This document shows positions 30,837 through 40,622 of a stretch of DNA of 64,000 nucleotides, one piece after another. The first letter of the stretch is position 1; each line of letters starts with the position of its first letter. The DNA comes from Piscinibacter aquaticus (lineage in GTDB: Bacteria; Pseudomonadota; Gammaproteobacteria; Burkholderiales; Burkholderiaceae_C). The notes under the pieces are model-generated. The model ran no database searches, was not told the DNA's origin, and saw nothing but the letters and a program-made list of their open reading frames with translations. The DNA lies in NCBI GenBank assembly GCA_007994965.1, contig VOPW01000001.1, positions 1,302,001 to 1,366,000 on the forward strand. The letters are read 5' to 3'. The position numbers were made by a program, and so were the translations under genes.

Positions 30837-33800
30837 ATGTCCATCCACGTCGCGCTCAACCACGTGACCCACTACCGCTACGACCGGCCCATCCACCTCG
30901 GGCCGCAGGTGGTGAGGCTGCGTCCGGCGCCGCATTCGCGCACGCGCATCCTCAGCTACTCGATGCGCGTCGAGCCGGCCGGGCACTTCATCAACTGGCA
31001 GCAGGATCCGCAGAACAACTACCTCGCACGGCTGGTCTTCCCGGACAAGACGACGAGCTTCCGGATCGAGATCGATCTCGTCGCCGAGATGTCGGTGCTC
31101 AATCCGTTCGACTTCTTCCTGGAGCCCTCCGCCGAGCACTTTCCGTTCGAGTACGACCCTCGCTCGCGCACGAGCTGGCGCCGTACCGTCTGAAGGGGCG
31201 AGCTGACGCCGCGCTTTGCCCGGTACCTCGAAAGCATTCCGCGGGAGAAGAAGCAGACCACCAACTTCCTCGTCGAGCTGAACCAGAAGCTGCAGAAGGA
31301 CATCGGCTACCTGATCCGCATGGAGCCGGGCGTGCAGACGCCGGAGGAGACGCTCGTCAGCGGCAGCGGTTCTTGTCGCGACAGCGGCTGGCTGCTGGTG
31401 CAGCTGCTGCGCCATCTCGGCTTCGCGGCGCGCTTCGTCTCGGGCTATCTCATCCAGCTCAAGCCCGACGTCAAGTCGCTCGACGGGCCGAGCGGCAGCG
31501 AGGTCGACTTCACCGACCTGCACGCCACGGTGCGAGGTCTACCTGCCCGGCGCCGGCTGGATCGGGCTGGACCCGACCTCCGGCCTGCTCGCCGGCGAGG
31601 GCCACATCCCGCTGGCCTGCTCGCCCGACCCCGGCTCGGCCGCGCCCGTCACCGGCCTGATCGACGAGTGCGAGACCGAGTTCGAGCACCACATGAAGGT
31701 CACCCGCGTGTGGGAAGCGCCGCGTGTGACGCTGCCCTACAGCGACGAGCAGTGGGCCGAGATCGAGGCGCTGGGCCATCGCGTCGACGACGACCTGCGC
31801 ACGCACGACGTTCGGCTCACCCAGGGCGGCGAGCCCACCTTCGTGTCGGTGGACGACCGCGACGGCGCCGAGTGGAATACCGAGGCGATGGGGCCGACCA
31901 AGCGGCTGCTCGCCGCCGAGCTGCTCGACAAGCTGCGGCTCAAGTACGGCGACGGTGGCTTGCTGCACTATGGCCAGGGCAAGTGGTATCCGGGTGAGCA
32001 GCTGCCGCGCTGGAGCCTGAACCTCTTCTGGCGCAAGGACCGCGAGCCGGTGTGGACGCACCCGGAGCTATTCGCCGACGAGCACAAGGACTACGGCGTG
32101 AGCGAAGGCCGGGCGCGGGCCTTCCTCGCCGGCGTGGCGAAGCGTCTCGCGCTGGATCCGAAGTACGTGTTCCCGGCCTACGAGGACACTGGTACTACCT
32201 GTGGCGCGAGCGCAAGCTGCCGGCCAACGTCGACCCCTTCGATGCGCGCCTGTCCGATCCGCTCGAGCGCGAGCGCATCCGCAAGGTGTTCACGCAGGGC
32301 CTGGACAAGCTGGTCGGCCACGTGCTGCCGGTGATGCGCGCGCCGAGCGGGCCAGTGCGCTGGCAGACCGGCCCATGGTTCCTGCGCAGCGAGCGCTGCT
32401 ACGGTGCCCGGCGACTCGGCGCTGGGCTACCGCCTGCCGCTGGATTCGCAGCCCTGGGCCTCGGCCACGGACTTCCCGTGGATGCACCAGCCCGACCCGA
32501 CGCAGCCGTTCCCGCCGCTGCCGGCGTACCAGCGGCTGCGCTTTGCCGATCGGCTTGCCGAAGGCGGTGCCGACGCGCCGCCGGCCGGCAGCTTCGCCGA
32601 GCGATCGCGTGCGGCGCTGCGCGGCAGCGGCTTCGCAACCAACGGCTTCGGCCCCAGCGGCTTCGGGCAGCTCGATGAAGCGACGCCGCCGTCCGCTGCA
32701 GCTCGCCCTCCGCAGCGCTTCGAGTCGGCCGGCTGGATCACCCGCACCGCGATGTGCGCCGAGCCGCGCGGCGGCCGGCTCTACGTCTTCATGCCGCCGA
32801 CCTCGTCGCTGGAGGATTACCTCGAACTCGTGGCGGCGGTGGAAGACACCGCGCAGGAGATGCGCCTGCCGCTGATCCTCGAAGGCTACGAGCCGCCGCG
32901 AGATCCGCGCCCGGCCACGTTGCGCGTGACGCCGGACCCGGGCGTCATCGAGGTCAACATCCACCCGGCGCACAGCTGGGAGGAACTGGTCGACCAGACC
33001 ACGCACCTCTACCAGGCGGCGCACGAGACGCGGCTGTCCACCGAGAAGTTCATGCTCGACGGCCGCCACACCGGCACCGGCGGCGGCAACCACTTCGTGC
33101 TCGGCGGTGCGACGGTGGCCGATTCGCCCTTCCTGCGCCGGCCCGACCTGCTGGCCAGCATGATCGCCTACTGGCACAACCACCCGGCGCTCAGCTACCT
33201 GTTCTCCGGCCTGTTCGTCGGACCGACCAGCCGGGCGCCGCGCATCGACGAGGCGCGCAACGATTCGGTCTACGAGATCGAGGTGGCCTTCGCCGAGCTG
33301 CAGCGGCAGGCGGCGCTCGGGCCCACCGCCTGCCCGCCGTGGATGATCGATCGGCTGCTGCGAAACCTGCTGATCGACGTCACCGGCAACACCCACCGCG
33401 CCGAGTTCTGCATCGACAAGCTGTACTCGCCCGACGGGCCTACCGGCCGCCTCGGCCTGCTGGAGATGCGCGCCTTCGAGATGCCGCCGCATGCGCGCAT
33501 GAGCCTGACGCAGCAGCTGCTGATGCGCTCGCTGATCGCGCGCTTCTGGCAGCACCCGTATCGCCCGGCGCGCCTGAAGCGCTGGGGCACCGAACTGCAC
33601 GACCGCTTCATGCTGCCGCACTTCGTCTGGCAGGACCTGTGCGACGTGGTCGAGGAACTCAACGACTTCGGCTATGCGATGAAGGCCGAGTGGTTTGCGC
33701 CGCACCTGAACTTCCGTTTCCCCGCCTGGGCGACTTCAACGCCCAGGGTGTCGACGTCGAGCTGCGCCCCGGCGCTCGAGCCCTGGCACGTGATGGGCGA

Positions 33801-34272
33801 GGAGGGTGCGATCGGCGGCACCGTGCGCTTCGTCGATTCGTCGGTGGAGCGGCTGCAGCTGCTCGTGACCGGGCTGGTGGGCGATCGCCATGTGCTCACC
33901 TGCAACGGCCGCGCGGTGCCGCTGCAGCCCACCGGGCGCGTGGGCGAATATGTCGGTGCGGTGCGCTACCGGGCCTGGAATGCGCCCTCGTCGCTGCACC
34001 CGACGATCGGCGTGCATGCACCGCTGACCTTCGATCTGGTCGACGGCTGGATGAGCCGCTCGCTGGGCGGCTGCCAGTACCACGTGGCGCACCCGGGCGG
34101 GCGCAACTACAGCACCTTCCCCGTCAATGCCTACGAGGCCGAGGCGCGGCGGCTGGCGCGCTTCTTCCGCCTCGGCCACACGCCGGGCGAGATGCGCGTG
34201 CCGCGCGAAGAGAGGAATCCCGACTTCCCGTTCACCTGGACCTGCGGCGACAATCCTGACCGATGCCGCTGA
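30837..34272 (+). CDS. Large transglutaminase / DUF2126 two-domain protein, frameshifted
   Basis: The largest gene of the cluster, about 1,140 residues. The N-terminal part is a transglutaminase: [18 protein letters not shown], Cys in [17 protein letters not shown], His in FTDLHA and Asp in WIGLDPTSG. The C-terminal DUF2126 domain starts near [16 protein letters not shown] and includes [47 protein letters not shown], and a final beta domain ending [12 protein letters not shown]2126 resembles glutamine-synthetase-like ligase folds in published fold analyses. About seven frameshifts (near 31155, 31200, 31535, 32190, 32402, 33730, 33765). The next gene starts inside its last codons. Fusion of a peptidase-like and a ligase-like domain in one chain is the clearest clue to a peptide-handling pathway. 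Confidence 0.9.
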
Positions 34273-36729
34273 AGACCCTGCTCGCCGCTTACGCCGCCCA
34301 GAGCGGCCGCTACGACGAGCTGCTCGGGGCGGCACACCAGCCGCGCGCCCACTGGGCCGCCTTCGTGCAGGCGCTGGCCGCGCGCGGTGCCGGCAGGCCG
34401 GCCGACACGCTCGCGCTCACCGAACGCGAGGTGCGCGAGAACGGCATCACCTACAACGTCTATGCCGACTCGCGTGGGATGGAGCGCCCCTGGGAAGTCG
34501 ATCCGCTGCCGCTGCTGCTGCCCGCGCAGGAGTGGCGCGAGATCGAGGCCGGCATCGCGCAGCGCGCCGAACTGCTCAACCGCGTGCTGGCCGACCTGTA
34601 CGGCGAGCAGTCGCTGCTGAAGTCCGGCGCGATCCGCCGGCGGCGGTCTTCGGCCACGCCGGATGGCTCTCGCCGGCGCTGGGCATCCGCCCCCGGCGGC
34701 GTGCACCTGTTCCAGTACGCGGTCGATCTGGCGCGCTCGCCCGACGGCCGCTGGTGGGTGGTGGGCGACGATGCACGCAGGCGCCGTCGGGCGCGGGTTA
34801 TGCGCTGGAAAACCGGCTGGTGATCTCGCGCGTCTTCCCGCAGCAGTTCCGTGACTTGCGCGTGCAGCACCTGGCCGCCTTCTTCGCGGCGCTGAAGGAA
34901 TCGCTGCTGCGCTGGGCGCCCGGGAGGCCCCGGTTCGGAGACACCGCTGATCGCGCTGCTGACGCCCGGGCCCTACAACGAGACCTACTTCGAGCATGCG
35001 CTGATCGCCCGCTACCTCGGCATCGCGCTGGTCGAGGGCCACGACCTCACGGTGCGCGAGGGCTGCGTGTGGATGAAGACGGTCGAGGGCCTGCAGCGCG
35101 TGCATGCCATCCTGCGCCGCCAGGACGACGACTACTGCGATCCGCTCGAGCTGCGCTCCGACTCCGCGCTCGGCGTGGCCGGGCTCACCGAATGCGCCCG
35201 CCGCGGCACGGTGCTGATCGCCAACTCGCTGGGTTCGGGCGTGCTCGAATCCGGCGCGCTGCTGGGCTACCTGCCGGCGCTCAGCGAACGCCTGCTCGGC
35301 GAGCCGCTGAAGCTGCCCTCGGTGGCCACCGGGTGGCTCGGTGAGCCAGCCGCCTTCGACGATGCCTGGAAGCGGCTCGACCAGTGCTGATCAAGCCGAT
35401 CGAGCGCTCGTCGCGCGAGCCCTCGGTGTTCGGCATCGATCTCGACGAGCGCGCGAGGGCGGCGCTGCGCGAGCGCGTCGCCGCGCGGCCGCAGCGCTAC
35501 GTGGCGCAGGAGTGGGTGCATGTGTCGCAGGCACCGGTGCTCGAACGTGCGCACGGCCGCGAGGCACTGGCGGCGCGCACCGTGGGCCTGCGCGTCTTCG
35601 CCGTGGCCACGCCCGATGGCTGGCGCGTGATGCCCGGCGGCCTGGGCGCGTGGCCGGCGAAGGCGAACCGCGGGTGATCGCGATGCAGCGTGGCGGCCGA
35701 TCGAAGGACACCTGGGTGCTCTCGGACACGCCGGTCAATGCGGCCTTCTCGCTGCTGACCACCACGGTGACGCCCGAGGCGCTGGTGGGCTCACGCGCCA
35801 ACCTGCCGTCGCGCACCGCGGAGAACCTGTTCTGGTTCGGCCGCTACGGAGAACGCGCCGATGCCGCGATGCGGCTGTTGCGCGTGGCCATCGCGGCGCA
35901 GCTCGACGAGGAAGGCAGCGACGGCGGTTCGGCTGCGCTCGCGCTGTGCGCGCGGCTCGGGCTGATCGAGGCCGACGACGAGCCGGCCACCGCACTGTTG
36001 CGTGCCGCCACGCATCCGGATGGCGCGCTGGCCGAGCGGCTGCGGCAAGTGTCGCGCGTGGCCTTCAACCTGCGCGACCGCATGTCGGCCGACCACTGGC
36101 GCACCATCAACCAGCTGATCGGCGACCCTGTGTTCCAGCGCGGTGAACCCTCGGTGGCGATGCGCCTGCCGCTGGCGCTGGCCGGCTGGATCGGGGTGTC
36201 GCCTCGATGGTCACGCTCTCGGGCTTCGTGCTCGACGGCATGACCCGAGGCACCGGCTGGCGCTTCCTGTCGATGGGCCGGCGCATCGAGCGGCTGTGGA
36301 ACCTCGCTGCCGCGCTGCAGGTGGCCACGCGCGAAGGCCGTGACCAGGGCCTGGAGTGGCTGCTGCAGTGGGCCGATTCGTCCGTGACCTACCGCTCGCG
36401 CTACCTCGTCGCGCCGGAGTGGCTGCCGGTGCTCGACCTGCTGGTGCGCGACGAGCTGGTGCCACGTTCGCTGGCCTTCCAGATGAAGGGCCTGGCGGAG
36501 ACCGTCGAGAAGCTCGAGGCGCGCCACGGCCGCTTCGCGCTCGACGTGGTCGCGCCCGGCCACGGCGGCACTGGCCGCGCTGGCGCCGGCCGACCTGCAC
36601 CCGGAGAGCGAAGCGCTGGCCCGCGTGCTCGACCAGCTGCAGCGCATTGCCGGCAGCGTGTCGGATGAACTCACGCTGAAGTTCTTCTCGCACGCGGCCT
36701 CGCGCTCGGTGCTGTCGCTCGTGGCATGA
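34263..36729 (+). CDS. Second circularly permuted ATP-grasp protein fused to an alpha-E domain
   Basis: About 820 residues: the N-terminal half is a permuted ATP-grasp and the C-terminal half an alpha-E module, separate genes at 27548 and 28999. ATP-grasp landmarks: GITYNVYADSRGMERPW, EVDPLPLLLPAQEWREIE, YALENRLVISRVFP, RQDDDYCDPLELR, RWLV-free tail with AMQRGGRSKDTWVLSDTP. The alpha-E part starts LPSRTAENLFWFGRYGERAD and contains RFLSMGRRIERLWNL. Seven frameshifts (near 34630, 34778, 34925, 35385, 35648, 36197, 36560), the highest number in the window, so side chains near those sites are unreliable. The start overlaps the DUF2126 gene and the stop overlaps the next start (ATGA). Confidence 0.88.
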
Positions 36730-37611
36730 GCATGGTTCGCTACCGTGTCGAGCACGAGACGCGCTACGCCTACGACGCGCCGGTCTCGCAATCGTGGCAG
36801 CGCGCCCGGCTGACGCCGCGCAGCCTGCCCTGGCAACGCGTGCTGGGCGCACTCGATCGAGATCGACCCGCGCCCCGACGAACGCCACGACGGCCCCGAT
36901 GCCTTCGGCAATACCGTCACCCACTTCGGCCTGCATGGCGCGCACCGCCAACTGCGCGTGCGCATGCGCGCCGAGGTGGAAGTGGGTGCTCGGCCGCAGC
37001 TGGTGCCGGGGCCGGCCTTGCCCTGGGAGGCGGTGCGCGAGGCTCTGATCCGGCCCGGCCCGACGCCCGAGCTCGACGCGGCCCGCATGGCCGAGGCCAC
37101 CGCCTTGCTGCCGCTGTCGGAGGCGGCACGCCAGTACGCCGCCGCCTCGCTGGCGCCGGGTCGCGACTGGCTCGAGGCCGTCACGGCGCTGATGCACCGC
37201 ATCCACGCAGACTTCGAGTTCCAGCCCGGCGCGACGACGGTCAGCACCTCGGTCGACGAGGTGCTGCGCGAGCGCCGTGGCGTCTGCCAGGACTTCGCTC
37301 ATCTCATGCTGGCCGCGCTGCGCGGCTGGGGCCTGCCGGCGCGATATGTCTCCGGCTACCTGCTCACCGACCCGCCGCCGGGGCAGCCCCGCCTGATGGG
37401 GGTCGACGCTTCCCACGCCTGGGTGGCCGCCCGGTCGCCGCGGCACGGCTGGGTGGAGTTCGACCCCACCAACGACCAGTTCGCCGACCCGCGCTACATC
37501 ACGCTGGCCTGGGGCGCCGACTTTGCCGACGTCGTGCCGCTGCGCGGCGTGATCCTCGGTGGCGGCACGCAGGCGATGCAGGTGGCGGTGAGCGTGGTGC
37601 CGGTGCCCTGA
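36726..37611 (+). CDS. Transglutaminase-like protein (last gene of the cluster)
   Basis: About 295 residues. It starts MSMVRYRVEHETRYAYDAPV with the N-terminal beta domain, including AFGNTVTHFGLHGAHRQL after a frameshift near 36850. The catalytic triad is intact in one frame: Cys in RRGVCQDFAHLMLAALR, His in DASHAWVAARSP and Asp in WVEFDPTNDQ. The C-terminus (YITLAWGADFADVVPLRG, GGGTQAMQVAVSV) is characteristic of this transglutaminase subgroup. The ATG overlaps the stop of the ATP-grasp/alpha-E fusion gene. It is related to, but clearly diverged from, the two other transglutaminase domains in the cluster, so three non-redundant enzymes are likely. Confidence 0.9.
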
Positions 37612-37742
37612 CGGCCCGCAGGTGATCCTCCCTCCGCCGGGGGAAAGACGCAGGGGACACCCGCCGGGTGACACGCGAGAGCGATGGTGCCTCGCACCGC
37701 GGGCCGGAAGACTGCCCTCCAGCACAACCGCTGGAGGAAACC

Positions 37743-37997
37743 ATGGCCCGATTGATCACCCGCCTGGCCGACCTGTGCCGGCAACGCGCCCACGACGAGC
37801 TGTTCCTGCGCCGCTTCCGCATGATGCGGCCGGGCGACGACGACGATGCCGGCGGCCCCGGCTGGTACGACTCCAGCCGCGAACTGCGTCTGGGGCTGCT
37901 GGTGGAGGAGCGCGACGACGAGCACTTGATCGCCGAGTGGCACGCCGCGCAGCAGCGGCCCGGCCCGGCGCTGCGAGCGGCAGCCTCTGGCGCCTGA
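37743..37997 (+). CDS. 84-residue hypothetical protein
   Basis: Intact small frame starting ATG 37743 behind a good ribosome site (TGGAGGAAACC). The protein is highly charged: RRFRMMRPGDDDDAGGPGWYD in the middle and LLVEERDDEHLIAEWHAAQQ in the second half; the N-terminus (MARLITRLADLCRQRAHDEL) looks amphipathic. No signal peptide, membrane helix or known motif. It lies 131 bases downstream of the transglutaminase cluster and converges on the YkgJ-type gene. The ribosome site and lack of frameshifts support translation; the function is unknown. Confidence 0.5.
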   Translation: MARLITRLADLCRQRAHDELFLRRFRMMRPGDDDDAGGPGWYDSSRELRLGLLVEERDDEHLIAEWHAAQQRPGPALRAAASGA

Positions 37998-38002
37998 GCG
38001 GC

Positions 38003-38337
38003 TCAGCTCGCCAGCGGCGGCAGGCCGTGGCGCGCACGGGCCCGCGCGCAGGCCTCGTCGCCGAGGCCCAGCGGCGCCCGCAGGCCGAATTCGCGGCACG
38101 GCGACGGCCGCCACTCGTAGATGCCGCAGTGGGGCGCGCTCGCCCACCGTGCCCACCAGCGCGGCGCAGCGGGGCCGTGCATGGTCGGTGCCGCGCATGC
38201 GGCAGGTGCGCTCGTTGACCTCCACCGCCAGCCCCTCGGGCACATGGCCGCCGTTGGCGTCGAGTTCCTCGACGGCAAAGTCCACGCGGAAGCTCGCGCA
38301 GCAGGCGCCGCAGCGGGTGCAGGGGGTTGTCCTGCAC
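38003..38337 (-). CDS. YkgJ-family cysteine cluster protein, frameshifted
   Basis: About 110 residues. The N-terminus has the metal-cluster motif CTRCGACCASFRVDF; further conserved cysteines occur in RTCRMRGT, RPRCAALVG, HCGIYEWRPSPCREF and DEACARARARHGL. Eight or more cysteines in C-x2-C-x2-CC and C-x6-C spacings fit a zinc or iron-sulphur cluster in this uncharacterised family. A frameshift near 38142 separates the halves, and the first codons (GTG at 38337) are separated from CTRCGACC by a C-run near 38325 that seems one base too long. It follows the kinase gene by 5 bases, in the same operon. Confidence 0.75.
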
Positions 38338-38342
38338 GGCGC

Positions 38343-39815
38343 TCAGTCGTCGCCGGCCGCGGCGCGCACCACGGTCACCGTGCAGTCGCACTGCGATACC
38401 ACCTCGGCCGAGACACTGCCGAGATAACGCCGCAGCCCGCCGCTGCTGCGCGCACCCATCACGACATGGTCGACTGGTTCTTGCGCGCATAGTCGACGAT
38501 CGCGGTGGCCGCATCGGGCGCCTCGATCACGTGGTAGGTGATGCGCCCGGCCTGCAGCTCGCGCTGCTGCGGCTCCAGCGCCTTGTGCAGCGGATGCGCC
38601 CAGTGCTTGAGCTTGACCAGCAGGTTGACGTGCTTGCTGGAGCCATCGGCCTCCATCAGCTCGTCGGTGGCGATGCGGTTCGTCTTCATCACCGCCAGCA
38701 GGCCGGCGCGCGCCGGGCTCGGTCTGCAGCAGGCGCTGCACGGTGTGGCGCACCGCCTCCAGCAGCGCCGGCGTGGCGCCGGCCACGTCCACCGCGGCCA
38801 GCAGGATCGGGCTGCGCTCGGTCTGCTCGGCGGCGCTGACGATGGTCACCGGCTCGGCGCCGATGGCCGAGAACCAGCGCTTGATCGTGCCGAGGCTGCC
38901 GGTCTTCTTCTGCAGCTTCTCGGCGCGCTCGGTGAGCGTCACCTGCGCCGGGTGCTGCAGATCGAAGGCCAGCTGCGCGGCGGTCTGATGGCGATCGGCC
39001 GGCTGCACCGCGAGGCAGCGCAGGATGACCTCCTGCAGCCACGGCGGCATGTCGGGCCGATGCACGCGCGGCGGCACCGGCTCGCGGAACAGGCGCTGGC
39101 GCAGGCCGCGCACGGTATTCGGGTTGCCGAACGGCCGCTCGCCGGTGGCGAGGTGGTACATCAGCACACCGAGCGCGAACAGGTCGCTGCGCGGGTCGTT
39201 GCGCACGAACTGCACCTGCTCGGGCGACATGTACGGCCCGGTGCCCATCGGCAGCTCGAATTCCTCGTCGAGCAGGTCGGGCAGGCGGTCGTGGCGCGAC
39301 AGGCCGAAGTCGACCAGCACCGCCTCGCCGGTCGGCCGGAACATGATGTTGCTCGGCTTGATGTCGAGGTGCACCACGTGCTGGCGGTGCAGCTCGTGTA
39401 GCGCGGTGGCGACCCGGCTGCCGATCTCGATCACCTCGTCCAGCGGCAGCGGCGCGGCATCGAAGCGCGCGCGCAGCGAGGTGCCCGGGATGTGTTCCAT
39501 CACGATGTAGGGCTGCCGCGTGAAGTCGCCCTTGGCGACGAACTTCGGCACATGCGGGCCCGACAGCGTCGGCATGATCATCTGCTCGACCTCGAAGCCG
39601 ACGATCGTGGCCGGGTCGTCGCCGCCCTTGATGCGCGGCACCTTCATGATCAGCGGCGTGCCGTCGGGGGCATCGACGCGAGTCACGCGCCACAGATGCG
39701 CCATGCCGCCCTGGTGCAGGTGTTCCTCGAGCCGGAAGCCGTCGATCACCTGGCCGGGCTGCAGCCGCTGGCCGGCGCTGGACACCGGCTCCTGCTGTAC
39801 TGGTTCACTCTCCAT
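38343..39815 (-). CDS. Serine/threonine protein kinase fused to a universal stress protein domain
   Basis: About 490 residues. Kinase landmarks: Gly-rich loop HQGGMAHLWRV, ATP-anchoring Lys58 in LIMKVPR, catalytic loop HLDIKPSN (Asp151, Asn156), DFG at 169-171 and GTGPYMSPEQ in the activation segment. The kinase domain ends near residue 290 (CLAVQPADRHQTAAQL). A linker (QKKTGSLGTIKRWF) leads to a universal stress protein domain that begins PILLAAVDVAGATPALL and ends DHVVMGARSSGGLRRYLGSVS with AEVVSQCDCTVTVVRA, the ATP-binding USP signature. No transmembrane segment. Frameshifts near 38715 and 38485. The start overlaps the metallophosphoesterase stop by 11 bases. The USP part may sense ATP or stress and tune the kinase; inferred. 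Confidence 0.9.
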   Translation of the reverse strand: MESEPVQQEPVSSAGQRLQPGQVIDGFRLEEHLHQGGMAHLWRVTRVDAPDGTPLIMKVPRIKGGDDPATIVGFEVEQMIMPTLSGPHVPKFVAKGDFTRQPYIVMEHIPGTSLRARFDAAPLPLDEVIEIGSRVATALHELHRQHVVHLDIKPSNIMFRPTGEAVLVDFGLSRHDRLPDLLDEEFELPMGTGPYMSPEQVQFVRNDPRSDLFALGVLMYHLATGERPFGNPNTVRGLRQRLFREPVPPRVHRPDMPPWLQEVILRCLAVQPADRHQTAAQLAFDLQHPAQVTLTERAEKLQKKTGSLGTIKRWFSAIGAEPVTIVSAAEQTERSPILLAAVDVAGATPALLEAVRHTVQRLLQTEPGARRPAGGDEDEPHRHRRADGGRWLQQARQPAGQAQALGASAAQGAGAAAARAAGRAHHLPRDRGARCGHRDRRLCAQEPVDHVVMGARSSGGLRRYLGSVSAEVVSQCDCTVTVVRAAAGDD

Positions 39816-40547
39816 GTTCGAGCCGCCGTGCCAGACGCTGCGGCAAGCCGGCCGCGCGGATCTTCGCGCCGGCCGCCTCGGTGTCGTAGGGCACGCGGAA
39901 GTAGGTGAGGGTGCTGGTGGCCGTGTCGAAGGTGGCGTAGCAGGCCGCCGGGTTGCCGTCGCGCGGCTGACCGGCCGAGCCGGGAATCACCAGCCAGCGG
40001 CGCTGGTCGGACAGCGGGATCGGCATGCCGTCGCTGGGCACGAAGTCGCCGATCTTGCCGGTGCCGGTGAGGTGGAACAGCTTCGGGTCGTGCACATGAC
40101 CGCAGAAGGTGAAGCGGGCGTTGGTGGCCTGCAGGCTGCGCACCGCCTCCATGCGGCCGAGCACGTAGGCCCCTCCGGGGGCGCGAAGGCGTTGGCATGC
40201 ACGAAGAGGCGATCGGCGTCGCTCACCTGCATCGGCAGCGCGGCGAGGAAGGCGATCTGCTCGGCGTCGAGGCGCTCGCGCGTCCACTCGACCACCTGGC
40301 GCGCCTCGGGAATCATCGTCGGCAGCGGCCCTTGCACCACCGCGGCATCGTGGTTGCCCATCACCGCGATCGCGCCGCGCGCCACGTGATCACGCACCAG
40401 ATCGACCACCCAGCCCGGGTCGGCGCCGTAGCCGACGAAGTCGCCGAGGAAGGCGTAGCGATCGATGCCTTGCGTGGCCGCATGGGCCATCACGGCGCCC
40501 ACCGACTCGCGGTTGGCATGCAGGTCGGTGACGAGGGCCAACTTCAT
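39805..40547 (-). CDS. Metallophosphoesterase (calcineurin-like)
   Basis: About 247 residues, cytoplasmic. Metal-binding motifs in order: LVTDLHANRES (D-x-H), FLGDFVGYGADP (G-D-x-V-G-Y-G), VMGNHDAAV (G-N-H-D), and after a frameshift near 40175 FCGHVHDPKLF (G-H-x-H) and VIPGSAGQPRDGNP. The G-D-x-V-G-Y-G form is typical of YfcE-like and predicted phosphodiesterases with small substrates. The break is one missing G in the run that should give APPEGAYVLGR. The stop overlaps the kinase start. As the first gene of a kinase operon it could be a counteracting phosphatase or act on a nucleotide; neither is shown. Confidence 0.86.
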
Positions 40548-40558
40548 GGCCGCCGCCG

Positions 40559-40618
40559 GGCCGCCCCTAGGCGGCCATGCGCCCCCTCGGGGGCAGCGAA
40601 CGAAGCGAGCGTGGGGGC
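40559..40618. repeat. Burkholderiales-type intergenic hairpin repeat, probable terminator
   Basis: Two hairpins: GGCCGCC-CCTA-GGCGGCC (40559-40576) and GCCCCC-TC-GGGGGC (40581-40594), followed by GCGAACGAAGCGAGCGTGGGGGC, whose end can also pair with the CCCCC arm. It fills the 75-base gap between argF and the metallophosphoesterase start. I recall near-identical GGGGGCAGCGA...GCGAGCGTGGGGGC elements scattered in Comamonadaceae/Rubrivivax genomes; it occurs once here. Probable transcription terminator or mRNA-stabilising element for argF. Confidence 0.6.
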
Positions 40619-40622
40619 ACCA

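Noticed and set aside
34263-36729. Genuine pseudogenisation of the ATP-grasp/alpha-E fusion gene because it has the most frameshifts
   Set aside because: Its frameshift density per kilobase is similar to that of essential genes such as parC and trmD, and similarity is retained in every segment, so sequence error is the simpler explanation.
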